Source of the DNA: Schlesneria sp.
Lineage (GTDB): Bacteria > Planctomycetota > Planctomycetia > Planctomycetales > Planctomycetaceae
Reading direction: 5' to 3'
Assembly: GCA_025353525.1 (NCBI GenBank)
Contig: JANXOO010000369.1
Coordinates: 1-16,970 of the forward strand
Length of the DNA: 16,970 nucleotides
Positions 1 through 6,921 of this stretch are shown one piece after another (position 1 is the first letter of the stretch; the number at the start of each line of letters is the position of its first letter). The notes beneath the pieces were generated by a model that did not search any database, was not told the origin of the DNA, and saw only the letters and a list, made by a program, of their open reading frames with translations. Made by a program: the position numbers and the translations under genes.

Positions 1-1
1 C

Positions 2-868
2 GATGCTGTTCTGCCCGCCGAAAATACCGAAGTCGACGGTGACGTGCTCAAAGCCACAGGCGAAGTTCCACCGGGCAAACATATCGGTGTGATCGGTGAA
101 GACGTGCGATGCGGTGACATCGTGCTGTGTACCGGTCGCAAGCTCCGACCGCAGGATCTCGGCGTGCTCGCTTCAATCGGAATCAGCCAGATCCATGTCG
201 TACGGCGACCGACTGTGCGGATTCTGATTACCGGAAACGAATTGCTCCCTGCCGGAACTGTCCCCTCCGGTTTTCAGATCGCCGACGCGAATGGCCCAAT
301 GCTCGCCGCGTTGATCGCGCGCGATGGTGGTGTCGTTATTTTTCCAGGAATTGTGCGCGACGACGAACGAGCGATCCGGGACGCACTCTCTGAACCCGCA
401 GATCTCATCCTTGTCTCAGGCGGGTCGAGTGTCGGACAGGAAGACTTCGCACCGAAAATACTCACTGAACGGGGCGAACTGGCGATCCACGGGATCGCGA
501 TGCGTCCTAGCAGTCCGACAGGAATGGGTCGGATTGGAAAATGTCCGGTCTTTTTGCTTCCCGGTAATCCCGTCTCGTGCCTTTGTGCGTACGACTTCTT
601 CGCAGGTCGAGCCATACGGTTGATGGGAGGCAGGTCGAGTGACTGGCCATACCAGCGAGTTTGTGTTCGGCTTACGCGAAAACTCGTATCGACAGTCGGC
701 AGAGTGGACTATGCCCGAGTTCAGCGTCAGGCAAACGAAGCAACGCCACTGGCGATCAGCGGAGCATCAATCCTGAGTTCGACAACCCGTGCGGACGGAT
801 TTGTGATCGTGCCGACAGACCGTGAAGGGTATCCCGAGGGGGCCGAAGTCGACATGTTTTTATATTAA
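2..868 (+). CDS. moeA: Molybdopterin molybdenumtransferase MoeA, 5'-truncated by window edge
   Basis: MoeA inserts molybdate into adenylylated molybdopterin in the cytoplasm, the last step of molybdenum cofactor synthesis. The frame is open from base 2 and gives 288 residues. The first visible residues (DAVLPAENTEVDG) match the family's GADAV-P-E-T stretch, so about 115-120 N-terminal residues lie outside the window; the GTG at 44 is internal. Visible family motifs are TGNELLPAG, the SGGSSVGQEDF loop that binds the cofactor phosphate, and LPGNPVS, followed by the C-terminal beta-barrel domain ending ADGFVIVPTDREGYPEGAEVD (split: ADGFV...EGAEV). An oddity is that the usual KPGKP segment reads RPSSP, so its two lysines are not kept. 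A second moeA follows 101 bp downstream on the same strand. Family assignment is secure; whether this copy has the classical activity is not. Confidence 0.93.
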   Translation, partial: DAVLPAENTEVDGDVLKATGEVPPGKHIGVIGEDVRCGDIVLCTGRKLRPQDLGVLASIGISQIHVVRRPTVRILITGNELLPAGTVPSGFQIADANGPMLAALIARDGGVVIFPGIVRDDERAIRDALSEPADLILVSGGSSVGQEDFAPKILTERGELAIHGIAMRPSSPTGMGRIGKCPVFLLPGNPVSCLCAYDFFAGRAIRLMGGRSSDWPYQRVCVRLTRKLVSTVGRVDYARVQRQANEATPLAISGASILSSTTRADGFVIVPTDREGYPEGAEVDMFLY

Positions 869-884
869 GGCGACCGGCAGCGGA
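868..884 (+). repeat. 17-bp interspersed repeat, copy 1
   Basis: The sequence aggcgaccggcagcgga starts on the last base of the moeA stop codon. It occurs again, identical over 17 bases, at 9397-9413, also in an intergenic stretch after a gene. Both copies are followed by a short AAACGG within about 12 bases. A 17-bp exact match 8.5 kb apart is very unlikely by chance, so I call it an interspersed repeat. Its function is unknown. Confidence 0.6.
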
Positions 885-933
885 TCCGAAACGGTTCAAC
901 GACATATCAGGTGCAGAGGATCGAAGAGATTAA

Positions 934-965
934 ACCACAAGGCACTTAGGTCACATAGGTCACAC
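934..965 (+). repeat. Degenerate 9-bp direct repeat (ACCACAAGG-type element)
   Basis: After accacaaggcactt come two clean 9-bp units, aggtcacat (948-956) and aggtcacac (957-965); the preceding aggcactt is a degenerate third unit. The run ends four bases before the ATG of the second moeA. It resembles the short-period ACCACAGAGG-CACAGAGG type repeats that I recall as common between genes of planctomycetes and related bacteria; that comparison is from memory, not a search. It fills the place where a ribosome binding site would be. Confidence 0.5.
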
Positions 966-969
966 AAAA

Positions 970-2898
970 ATGACGGATCAGGATCAGTTCCTTGATGTGA
1001 TTGATCGCGACGAGGCTGAAGCACGGTTTCGCGCAGCGCTTGTTTTGACCCCGATCGGTTCTGAACGGATTCCGTTGACCGACGCCCTGGGACGCGTTTT
1101 GTCCGCTGACGTTTTGGCGAGTGTCGATGTCCCGTCGTTCGATCGATCGAACTTTGACGGATTTGCTGTACACGCTGCGGATACGTTTGGTGCATCGGAA
1201 ATGTCGCCGAAATCGGTCCGCTTGCGACAGGAATCACTCGATGCCGGGACGGAGCCAACACTTGTTCTCGCGTCGGGTGAGGCCGTAATGATCTCGACAG
1301 GAGGAATGGTTCCTCGCGGAGCTGACGCGGTCCTGATGATCGAAGATGCCGATATCCAGGGCGAACAGCTCGCGATCCGACACGCCGTAACAACCGGGTT
1401 CGGAGTTGCTTTTGCCGGTACCGATATCGCCACTGGCGAAACAATACTTCGAGTCGGGACCGTATTGACGAGCCGTGAAACAGGCGTGCTGGCAGCATGC
1501 GGAGAAAACGCCGTCGATGTCTGGATACGACCGCGCGTCGCCATCGTTTCAACAGGGAATGAAATTATCGCACCGGGCGAGTCGATGCGACCGGCACACG
1601 TCTACGATTCCAATTCGCAAGTTCTATGCGATGCCGTGCGAGAATCGGGGGGATTGCCGGATTTCCTGGGGATCGTACGCGATGATTGCAATGCACTGCG
1701 AACGATGCTGCACGCAGCACTGGCTCATTCAGATGTCGTACTTCTCTCAGGAGGGACAAGCAAAGGACGAGGCGATTTGTGTTACAGGGTCGTCGCAGAA
1801 TTGACGGGTCCAGGAATCGTGGCGCACGGAGTGGCACTGAAGCCCGGTAAACCGATTTGCCTGGCGGCCACCGACGGTAAACCGGTCGTCATTTTGCCAG
1901 GGTTCCCAACTTCAGCGATATTCACATTTCACGAGTTTGTCGCACCCGTCATCCGGTCTCTCGGTGGTCGAAACATCGAATCCCGTGAAACGGTTGAGGC
2001 AACAATGGCAGTCAAAACGAATTCCGAAATCGGACGCACGGAATACTTGCTGGTCAGCCTGGTGAAAACAGATCGTGGTCTGATGGCCTTTCCGATGGGA
2101 AAGGGATCCGGGTCTGTGACGACGTTCAGCCGGGCCGATGGTTTCGTAACAATCCCTCGACACACGGAAATCTTCGATGCAGGACAGCATGTAGACGTGC
2201 GTTTGATCGGCAGCGGACTGACAATTGCCGATCTTGTTGTCATTGGAAGTCACTGTGCAGGACTCGATTTTCTTCTGTCACAACTTCAACGAAACGGAAT
2301 CACATCGCGGCTGATGACCGTCGGAAGTTCTGCCGGGCTGGCGGCGGTCAAACGCGGCGATTGCGATCTGTCCGGAATCCACCTGTTGGACGCTGCGACG
2401 GGTGAATACAACCGACCGTTTTTGGCAGACTCTGTCGATTTGATTGAAGGCTACGGTCGGCGACAGGGGATCGCGTATCGCCGTGGTGATGTCAGGTTTG
2501 AGGGAATCGACGTCCTGAGGATTCCATCGATTGTGATGGACAGCGATTGTGTCATGGTCAACCGGAACCAGGGGAGCGGCACCCGAATTCTGATTGATCG
2601 ACTGCTCGGCGGAGCAAAACCGAAAGGATACGCGGTTCAGCCAGGAAACCATAATGCCGTAGCGGCGGCAATCGTTCAGGGCCGCGCTGATTGGGGAATG
2701 ACGATCGAGTCGCTCGCCACGACAAACCAGCTCGGGTTTCTGCCGTATCAGGAAGAACAATTCGATTTTGCAGTATCAAAATCACGCCGCAACCGCCCGG
2801 CAGTTCAGGCATTTCTCGCGTTGCTTTCCGAAGCGGCAACGATCCGTCGGATCACCGAACTCGGATTCAATCTTGCCCGTTTCCCGAAGCCACAGTGA
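970..2898 (+). CDS. MoeA fused to C-terminal PBP-like (molybdate/ligand-binding) domain
   Basis: The 642-residue protein has two parts. Residues 1-415 are a complete MoeA: SFDRSNFDGFAV (56-67), STGNEI (194-199), SGGTSKGRGD (260-269), the canonical KPGKP (291-295), LPGFPTS (309-315) and the barrel domain ending near 412. Residues 418-640 match the PBP-like domain (Pfam PBP_like, related to the LysR/molybdate-binding fold), with the hallmark GIHLLD-ATGEYN near 469-480 and NRNQGSGTR near 531-539. MoeA-PBP fusions are known in archaea and bacteria. They are thought to couple cofactor maturation to binding of molybdate, tungstate or a related ligand, but the ligand has not been settled. The ATG at 970 fits the usual MoeA N-terminus. 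No Shine-Dalgarno is visible, and the start is preceded by a 9-bp repeat. It probably forms one transcription unit with the upstream moeA. Confidence 0.92.
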   Translation: MTDQDQFLDVIDRDEAEARFRAALVLTPIGSERIPLTDALGRVLSADVLASVDVPSFDRSNFDGFAVHAADTFGASEMSPKSVRLRQESLDAGTEPTLVLASGEAVMISTGGMVPRGADAVLMIEDADIQGEQLAIRHAVTTGFGVAFAGTDIATGETILRVGTVLTSRETGVLAACGENAVDVWIRPRVAIVSTGNEIIAPGESMRPAHVYDSNSQVLCDAVRESGGLPDFLGIVRDDCNALRTMLHAALAHSDVVLLSGGTSKGRGDLCYRVVAELTGPGIVAHGVALKPGKPICLAATDGKPVVILPGFPTSAIFTFHEFVAPVIRSLGGRNIESRETVEATMAVKTNSEIGRTEYLLVSLVKTDRGLMAFPMGKGSGSVTTFSRADGFVTIPRHTEIFDAGQHVDVRLIGSGLTIADLVVIGSHCAGLDFLLSQLQRNGITSRLMTVGSSAGLAAVKRGDCDLSGIHLLDAATGEYNRPFLADSVDLIEGYGRRQGIAYRRGDVRFEGIDVLRIPSIVMDSDCVMVNRNQGSGTRILIDRLLGGAKPKGYAVQPGNHNAVAAAIVQGRADWGMTIESLATTNQLGFLPYQEEQFDFAVSKSRRNRPAVQAFLALLSEAATIRRITELGFNLARFPKPQ

Positions 2899-2928
2899 AA
2901 AAACAAAAATCGCTTCCTGGCCACTTCC

Positions 2929-2982
2929 GTGAAAAAAGGGGACGGGCTCCAGGTCTTCCTGGTGCCTGTCCCCCTTTTTCAC
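2929..2982. repeat. Long imperfect hairpin repeat, GGGGAC/GTCCCC family, copy 1 (possible terminator)
   Basis: Arms of 25 bases (2929-2953 and 2958-2982) flank a TCTT loop. By eye, 22 of 25 pairs are Watson-Crick and one more is a G-T wobble. The 5' arm begins GTGAAAAAAGGGGAC and the 3' arm ends GTCCCCCTTTTTCAC. A close relative lies at 9426-9477 with the same layout: A-run, GGGGAC, GGC-CC, GG, loop and complement. Read on the + strand, a strong stem that closes with a T-run just after moeA-PBP could act as an intrinsic terminator in front of pyrE. The A/T ends make it nearly symmetric, so it could work in both directions. Recurrence argues for an interspersed palindromic element rather than a gene-specific terminator. 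Confidence 0.75.
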
Positions 2983-3058
2983 AAGAGGCTTTTGCGTTCG
3001 CGACCGCGTCGGTAACATGCGGCATCGCCAGGTGACCATCTTCAAGCCGGGAAGAATA

Positions 3059-3613
3059 ATGTACGACCGTAAACGACTGATCAAACTGTTTCACGAACGG
3101 GCTCTCAAGTTTGGCGACTTTACGCTTGCTTCGGGAAAAAAGTCGACTTACTACCTCGATGGCAAGCAAATTTCTCTGCACTCCACAGGGCTGCGTCTGG
3201 TCAGCGAAGGACTTCTCGAACTTCTGAAGGATATCGACTATTCCGCGATCGGCGGTATGGTGATCGGCGCCGATCCGATTGTCGGCGGAGTTCTGGTTGC
3301 CGCCGCTGAACAATCGAGATCGCTCGACGGCTTCCTCGTTCGAAAGGAATCAAAAGGGCATGGAACGCAGCGTTACATCGAGGGGCCCGTCACACCCGGT
3401 GCTAAAGTCGTTGTCATTGATGATGTCGTGACGACCGGCGGAAGTGCATTGCAGGCAGTTGAACGACTCGTCGAATTCGGTTGTACGGTCGTGTGTGTCG
3501 TCGGGATCGTCGATCGCAAAGAGGGCGGCGCTGCCAATTTTGCAGCAAAGAATTTGCCGTTTCGCTCGCTGTTAACAATCGAAGACTTCGGAATCGCGGC
3601 TCCGACAACTTAA
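3059..3613 (+). CDS. pyrE: Orotate phosphoribosyltransferase
   Basis: PyrE joins orotate to PRPP to form orotidine 5'-monophosphate, the fifth step of de novo pyrimidine synthesis, in the cytoplasm. The 184-residue product has the family's N-terminal stretch ALKFGDFTLASGKKSTYYLD (15-34), the flexible loop with basic residues near 94-103 (VRKESKGHGT) and the PRPP-binding signature VVVIDDVVTTGGS (117-129). I chose the ATG at 3059 because homologues begin only a few residues before this FGDF segment, and because GGGAAG at 3049-3054 gives a close ribosome binding site. An in-frame ATG at 3017 would add 14 residues unlike the family. The gene is convergent with the ATPase gene, with 49 bp between stops. 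The hairpin repeat at 2929-2982 lies 76 bp upstream and may insulate or attenuate it. Confidence 0.95.
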   Translation: MYDRKRLIKLFHERALKFGDFTLASGKKSTYYLDGKQISLHSTGLRLVSEGLLELLKDIDYSAIGGMVIGADPIVGGVLVAAAEQSRSLDGFLVRKESKGHGTQRYIEGPVTPGAKVVVIDDVVTTGGSALQAVERLVEFGCTVVCVVGIVDRKEGGAANFAAKNLPFRSLLTIEDFGIAAPTT

Positions 3614-3662
3614 TAGCACCCAAAGATTGATCGAATCATTCTTGCGTTGCATGAATTCGGTT

Positions 3663-6600
3663 TCAGCCTGCTCGCCTCTCTTCAATTGATTTCCCCGTCG
3701 GTTGTCTCGATGGCAGACAGATCGGTTTCACACCTCGTTTTTCGAAGAGTTGGGCGTAGTGCAAATGGCTGGTGAACACCAGCAATTGCTGCCCGTCGCT
3801 CGTAAAGTCGAGCAGTGTTTCGACCGCTGCCTCCGAGCGATCCTGGTCGAAGTTCACCGTTACATCGTCGAGTACCATTGGCAGATCAATGCCGTTTTTT
3901 GCGAATGCCTTGACCATCGCAAGCCGGATGGAAAGGAACAATTGTTCGCGAGTCCCTCCGCTCAGTCGCTCGGCCGGTCGCGATTCGCCTTTGTCGTCAT
4001 CAACGAACAACTGTTTCCGACCGAGTGGTGTCCACAAGTGGCCGTACTTTCCCAGTGTCAGCTTTTTCAGGAACGGGATTGCCGCTGCCAGCATCTCCGG
4101 TTGATTGGCTTGCTCAAACTGCGCAGCAACTTCCTGAATCGCATCTTCGGCCATCGACGCTGAAAACCACGTATGCCATGCTTCGCGCAAATCCGTCCCG
4201 ACTTGCGACATTTCACGGCGGACTCGCGTACCGCGACGGTCATTTCCCAACTGCTTCAATTCTTGCTTGATCGTACCGAGTTGCTCAAAGGTCTGCTGCA
4301 ACGACAATTCCAGGTCGTCGTGCTCGTGATTGAACTGTTTGATCAATCCGGCGGCATCTCTGGGATCGTAGCGCAACAAATCATCTTCGACGAATGAAAT
4401 GTCAGCCTGCGACTTGACGATGTGTTCCAGCTCGCGCGTTGTCTGTTCGAGCAACGATTCAACATGCTTTCGACGTTCCATCAGTTCCAGACGGTGGTCA
4501 AGCTGCGATCGATGTGTCACGCCTGCCAGCGATAAAAGCCGGTCGTGTTCTTCCTTCAGGGCGTCGATCTGGCGTTGGCACACGACTGTTTCCCGGCGTC
4601 GCTGAATCTGAAGTTTCGCAAGCTGTTTTCGTTCGTGTGCCGATTCGCGAGCTGATCGCAATTCGTGCTCCCACACGTCGACGACTTCGGAAGGACTGGC
4701 ATAGTTGAGCGATGGCCGCTGCATCCGGTGCCCGAGCGTTTCCACTTGCTTCCTGAATCGCTCGAACGACAGCCGTATTTCGCGGGATTGTTCAAGTGTC
4801 GACAGATGCTGCCGCCGCCGATCTCTGGCGGCAATGACGTGCTTCCAGTGCTCGAATGCGGCATCGACATGAACCGTCTCATCAAAGCCAAGGTGCGATA
4901 GCGTCAAGCACCAGTTTTTTCGAGAATTCGCCAGTTCACGCTGCTGAAGCTGCAGAGTTCCGCGAAATGCGCTCAATCTGCGACGGATTTGCAGCACCCG
5001 CTGGAACTCGCGTTGAGCCCGTTCCAGATCCGCTGTGCGACGTGCCGCCTGAGCGAGTAACTCGCCGCTGGCAAGATCGTCGGTCGTCAAATTCGAACCC
5101 CACCACTGACTGAGTCCACTTTGTTCGATGAAAGCTTTGACATGAGCAAGGATCGTCCAGCGGTTCGACTCGCACTGACGCCGGCGATCCCGCAGTTCGG
5201 CCACACGTTCCTGAACGTTACGCTCCAGATGTGTCCGGAAAGCCCACGCCGTCGCACCGGCGAACACCGACAGAACGATGAAAATCAACCCGACAAGCCA
5301 TCCGGTGTAGACGGCTGAGTACGCGCCCGCAACAAAAAGTGCAAATCCCGCAATTGTGAACCACGCGAGAATGCCGTAGATCCAGTCGGGAATTCCGTGC
5401 CGGTCGTGCAATCGTTCGAGTTGTTCGTCGAGACTTTGTGTTTCGTGCTCGAACTGCGTCCCCTTCGAATACCAGCGTCCAAGTTCGACGAGTTGATCGA
5501 GCCGTTGCTGTGCGACGTTGATCGATTCGTTCAATGACTCGGCGGGGACACCGTAGTCCTGAAGCTCGGTCCTGAGTGCCAGTTCCTGATCGCGGATCTG
5601 GCCGTTCGCCTTGCGATACCGTCGCTGCATCCGTCGCGTTTTGGTATGGACGGCCTGGTATTTTCGAGCCGCCTCGACGAATCGGGCGTGCGATTCCGGA
5701 GAATCACGGATTCCATCGAGTCGTTCGAGCGACCATTGTGGACCGAGCGCCGCAAGGTGCTCGACCAGACTTCGCTGTTGTGTCGTTGCATGCGATTCCA
5801 GTTCGTAGACGCGGGGCTCGATCTCTTTCGCAAGAGTCCGTTGCTCGATCAGCATTTGCACTGCGCCGGAAAATCGCCGAATCTCGGGATCAATCCGGAT
5901 TGACGATAGCCTGTGGTTGATGTGCGAAACTTCAGCCAGCAACGATTCTTTCGTACGTAATGCCGAATTCGTATCCGACTCGAGTCTCTCAAGACGACTG
6001 ACGCCATCCGACGGGAACTCACTGAAATCAGGAAGCGTATTCAGTTCATGACGAAACTCACGACATCGTGACCAGGGTGGGTGGACTTTTTCGAGATGCC
6101 CGAACCCGCGAAGGTTCGTCTGCAATTCCGACTGCCGGTTTCGATGCTTGACGATCCGGTCGTCGAGATCGGTTTTCTTGTGGAGCAGTTCGCGGTAGCG
6201 GTCGCGTTGCCGAGCCGTATTCGCCGACTGTCGCTGCAATTCTTCATGCCGTTTCAGCAATTGGGGAATCTGTGATTCGCCGTTAGCAGACAGCAGTCGA
6301 TGGAGTTCATGATTCGCCCGATTCGGTAATTCCATCAGGACCCGGCCCTGCGGACCGAGCGTCATGCCGTACAGGTGATCTCCGACCTGATCTGCCGTCA
6401 GCGTGGCAAACTGTTGCAGCTCGGGCAATCCGACTGCGAAGACCGATTCGAACAGTTTTTCGTCTGTTGCCGCGAGAAGCTCTTCCATAAACGCAGTCGT
6501 CGACTCCCCCGCAGGGACTCCGTCGATCGACAGTACACCAGCGTCTTCGCCAAAACCGGTTCTCCGGATTTCGTACTCTCGAGAGAGGTGCTCCACACGT

Positions 6601-6818
6601 AGCAATCCCGTCTGGGATTCCCGTCGCGACTTCTTTTTGTTGCCAACCAGTTGTTCATCGGGAGGATAGCCGTACAGAACGCCACGGATAAACCGCAGCA
6701 ATGTTGTCTTACCGGCTTCGTTCGGACCGTAGAACACCGTCAAGCCGTTGCGATTCAACGGCTGCTTGAAATTCTGCCAGACTCCGAATCGCTCGATCTC
6801 AATCCCGGTGATCCGCAT
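3663..6818 (-). CDS. YhaN/Rad50-like SMC-type ATPase with central membrane hairpin
   Basis: The 1051-residue protein has the split ABC-ATPase layout of SbcC, Rad50 and YhaN (Pfam AAA_27 type). Seen directly are: Walker A GPNEAGKT at 31-38; a long charged helical region from about 180 to 470 and again from about 530 to 905; the ABC signature LSGGT at 952-956; Walker B PMVLDD at 980-985; a D-loop VNFDQDR; and a switch histidine in FTSH at 1018. Halfway, at about 478-500 and 504-526, lie two hydrophobic segments joined by a short turn, where Rad50 would carry its CxxC zinc hook. No CxxC is present there. I infer a membrane-anchored coiled coil whose ATPase heads are cytoplasmic. The start at 6818 follows a GGGGAGG-type ribosome binding site. 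The upstream partner is the phosphoesterase homologue, 103 bp away on the same strand. The likely role is DNA repair or chromosome handling; the substrate is unknown. Confidence 0.85.
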   Translation of the reverse strand: MRITGIEIERFGVWQNFKQPLNRNGLTVFYGPNEAGKTTLLRFIRGVLYGYPPDEQLVGNKKKSRRESQTGLLRVEHLSREYEIRRTGFGEDAGVLSIDGVPAGESTTAFMEELLAATDEKLFESVFAVGLPELQQFATLTADQVGDHLYGMTLGPQGRVLMELPNRANHELHRLLSANGESQIPQLLKRHEELQRQSANTARQRDRYRELLHKKTDLDDRIVKHRNRQSELQTNLRGFGHLEKVHPPWSRCREFRHELNTLPDFSEFPSDGVSRLERLESDTNSALRTKESLLAEVSHINHRLSSIRIDPEIRRFSGAVQMLIEQRTLAKEIEPRVYELESHATTQQRSLVEHLAALGPQWSLERLDGIRDSPESHARFVEAARKYQAVHTKTRRMQRRYRKANGQIRDQELALRTELQDYGVPAESLNESINVAQQRLDQLVELGRWYSKGTQFEHETQSLDEQLERLHDRHGIPDWIYGILAWFTIAGFALFVAGAYSAVYTGWLVGLIFIVLSVFAGATAWAFRTHLERNVQERVAELRDRRRQCESNRWTILAHVKAFIEQSGLSQWWGSNLTTDDLASGELLAQAARRTADLERAQREFQRVLQIRRRLSAFRGTLQLQQRELANSRKNWCLTLSHLGFDETVHVDAAFEHWKHVIAARDRRRQHLSTLEQSREIRLSFERFRKQVETLGHRMQRPSLNYASPSEVVDVWEHELRSARESAHERKQLAKLQIQRRRETVVCQRQIDALKEEHDRLLSLAGVTHRSQLDHRLELMERRKHVESLLEQTTRELEHIVKSQADISFVEDDLLRYDPRDAAGLIKQFNHEHDDLELSLQQTFEQLGTIKQELKQLGNDRRGTRVRREMSQVGTDLREAWHTWFSASMAEDAIQEVAAQFEQANQPEMLAAAIPFLKKLTLGKYGHLWTPLGRKQLFVDDDKGESRPAERLSGGTREQLFLSIRLAMVKAFAKNGIDLPMVLDDVTVNFDQDRSEAAVETLLDFTSDGQQLLVFTSHLHYAQLFEKRGVKPICLPSRQPTGKSIEERRAG

Positions 6819-6875
6819 CGGGACATCCCTCCCCTTCTTATTCTGAAATTGCTCAACTGGATCGTTGAAACGTTA

Positions 6876-6893
6876 ATGGTGCCCCAGCACCAT
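6876..6893. other. Perfect 7-bp hairpin between the two genes of the pair
   Basis: ATGGTGC (6876-6882) and GCACCAT (6887-6893) form a perfect stem around a CCCA loop. It lies in the 103-bp gap between the phosphoesterase homologue and the ATPase, both on the minus strand. No T-run follows on that strand, so a strong intrinsic terminator is unlikely. It could be an mRNA processing or stabilising structure within a two-gene transcript, or a short palindromic repeat. I found no second copy in the window. Confidence 0.45.
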
Positions 6894-6921
6894 CTGCGGA
6901 AAGGTGCTTCCGATTGTTGCC

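Noticed and set aside
896..1552. Long minus-strand open frame (218 codons) opposite the second moeA
   Set aside because: Its translation is Arg/Ser/Pro-rich and matches no family, and it lies opposite a clear MoeA coding frame.
3017..3058. Earlier in-frame ATG for pyrE
   Set aside because: It adds 14 residues unlike PyrE N-termini, while the ATG at 3059 has a close GGGAAG ribosome binding site.
3614..3662. Possible bidirectional terminator between pyrE and the ATPase gene
   Set aside because: Only a 4-bp GATT/AATC stem is visible, with no T-run; too weak to call.
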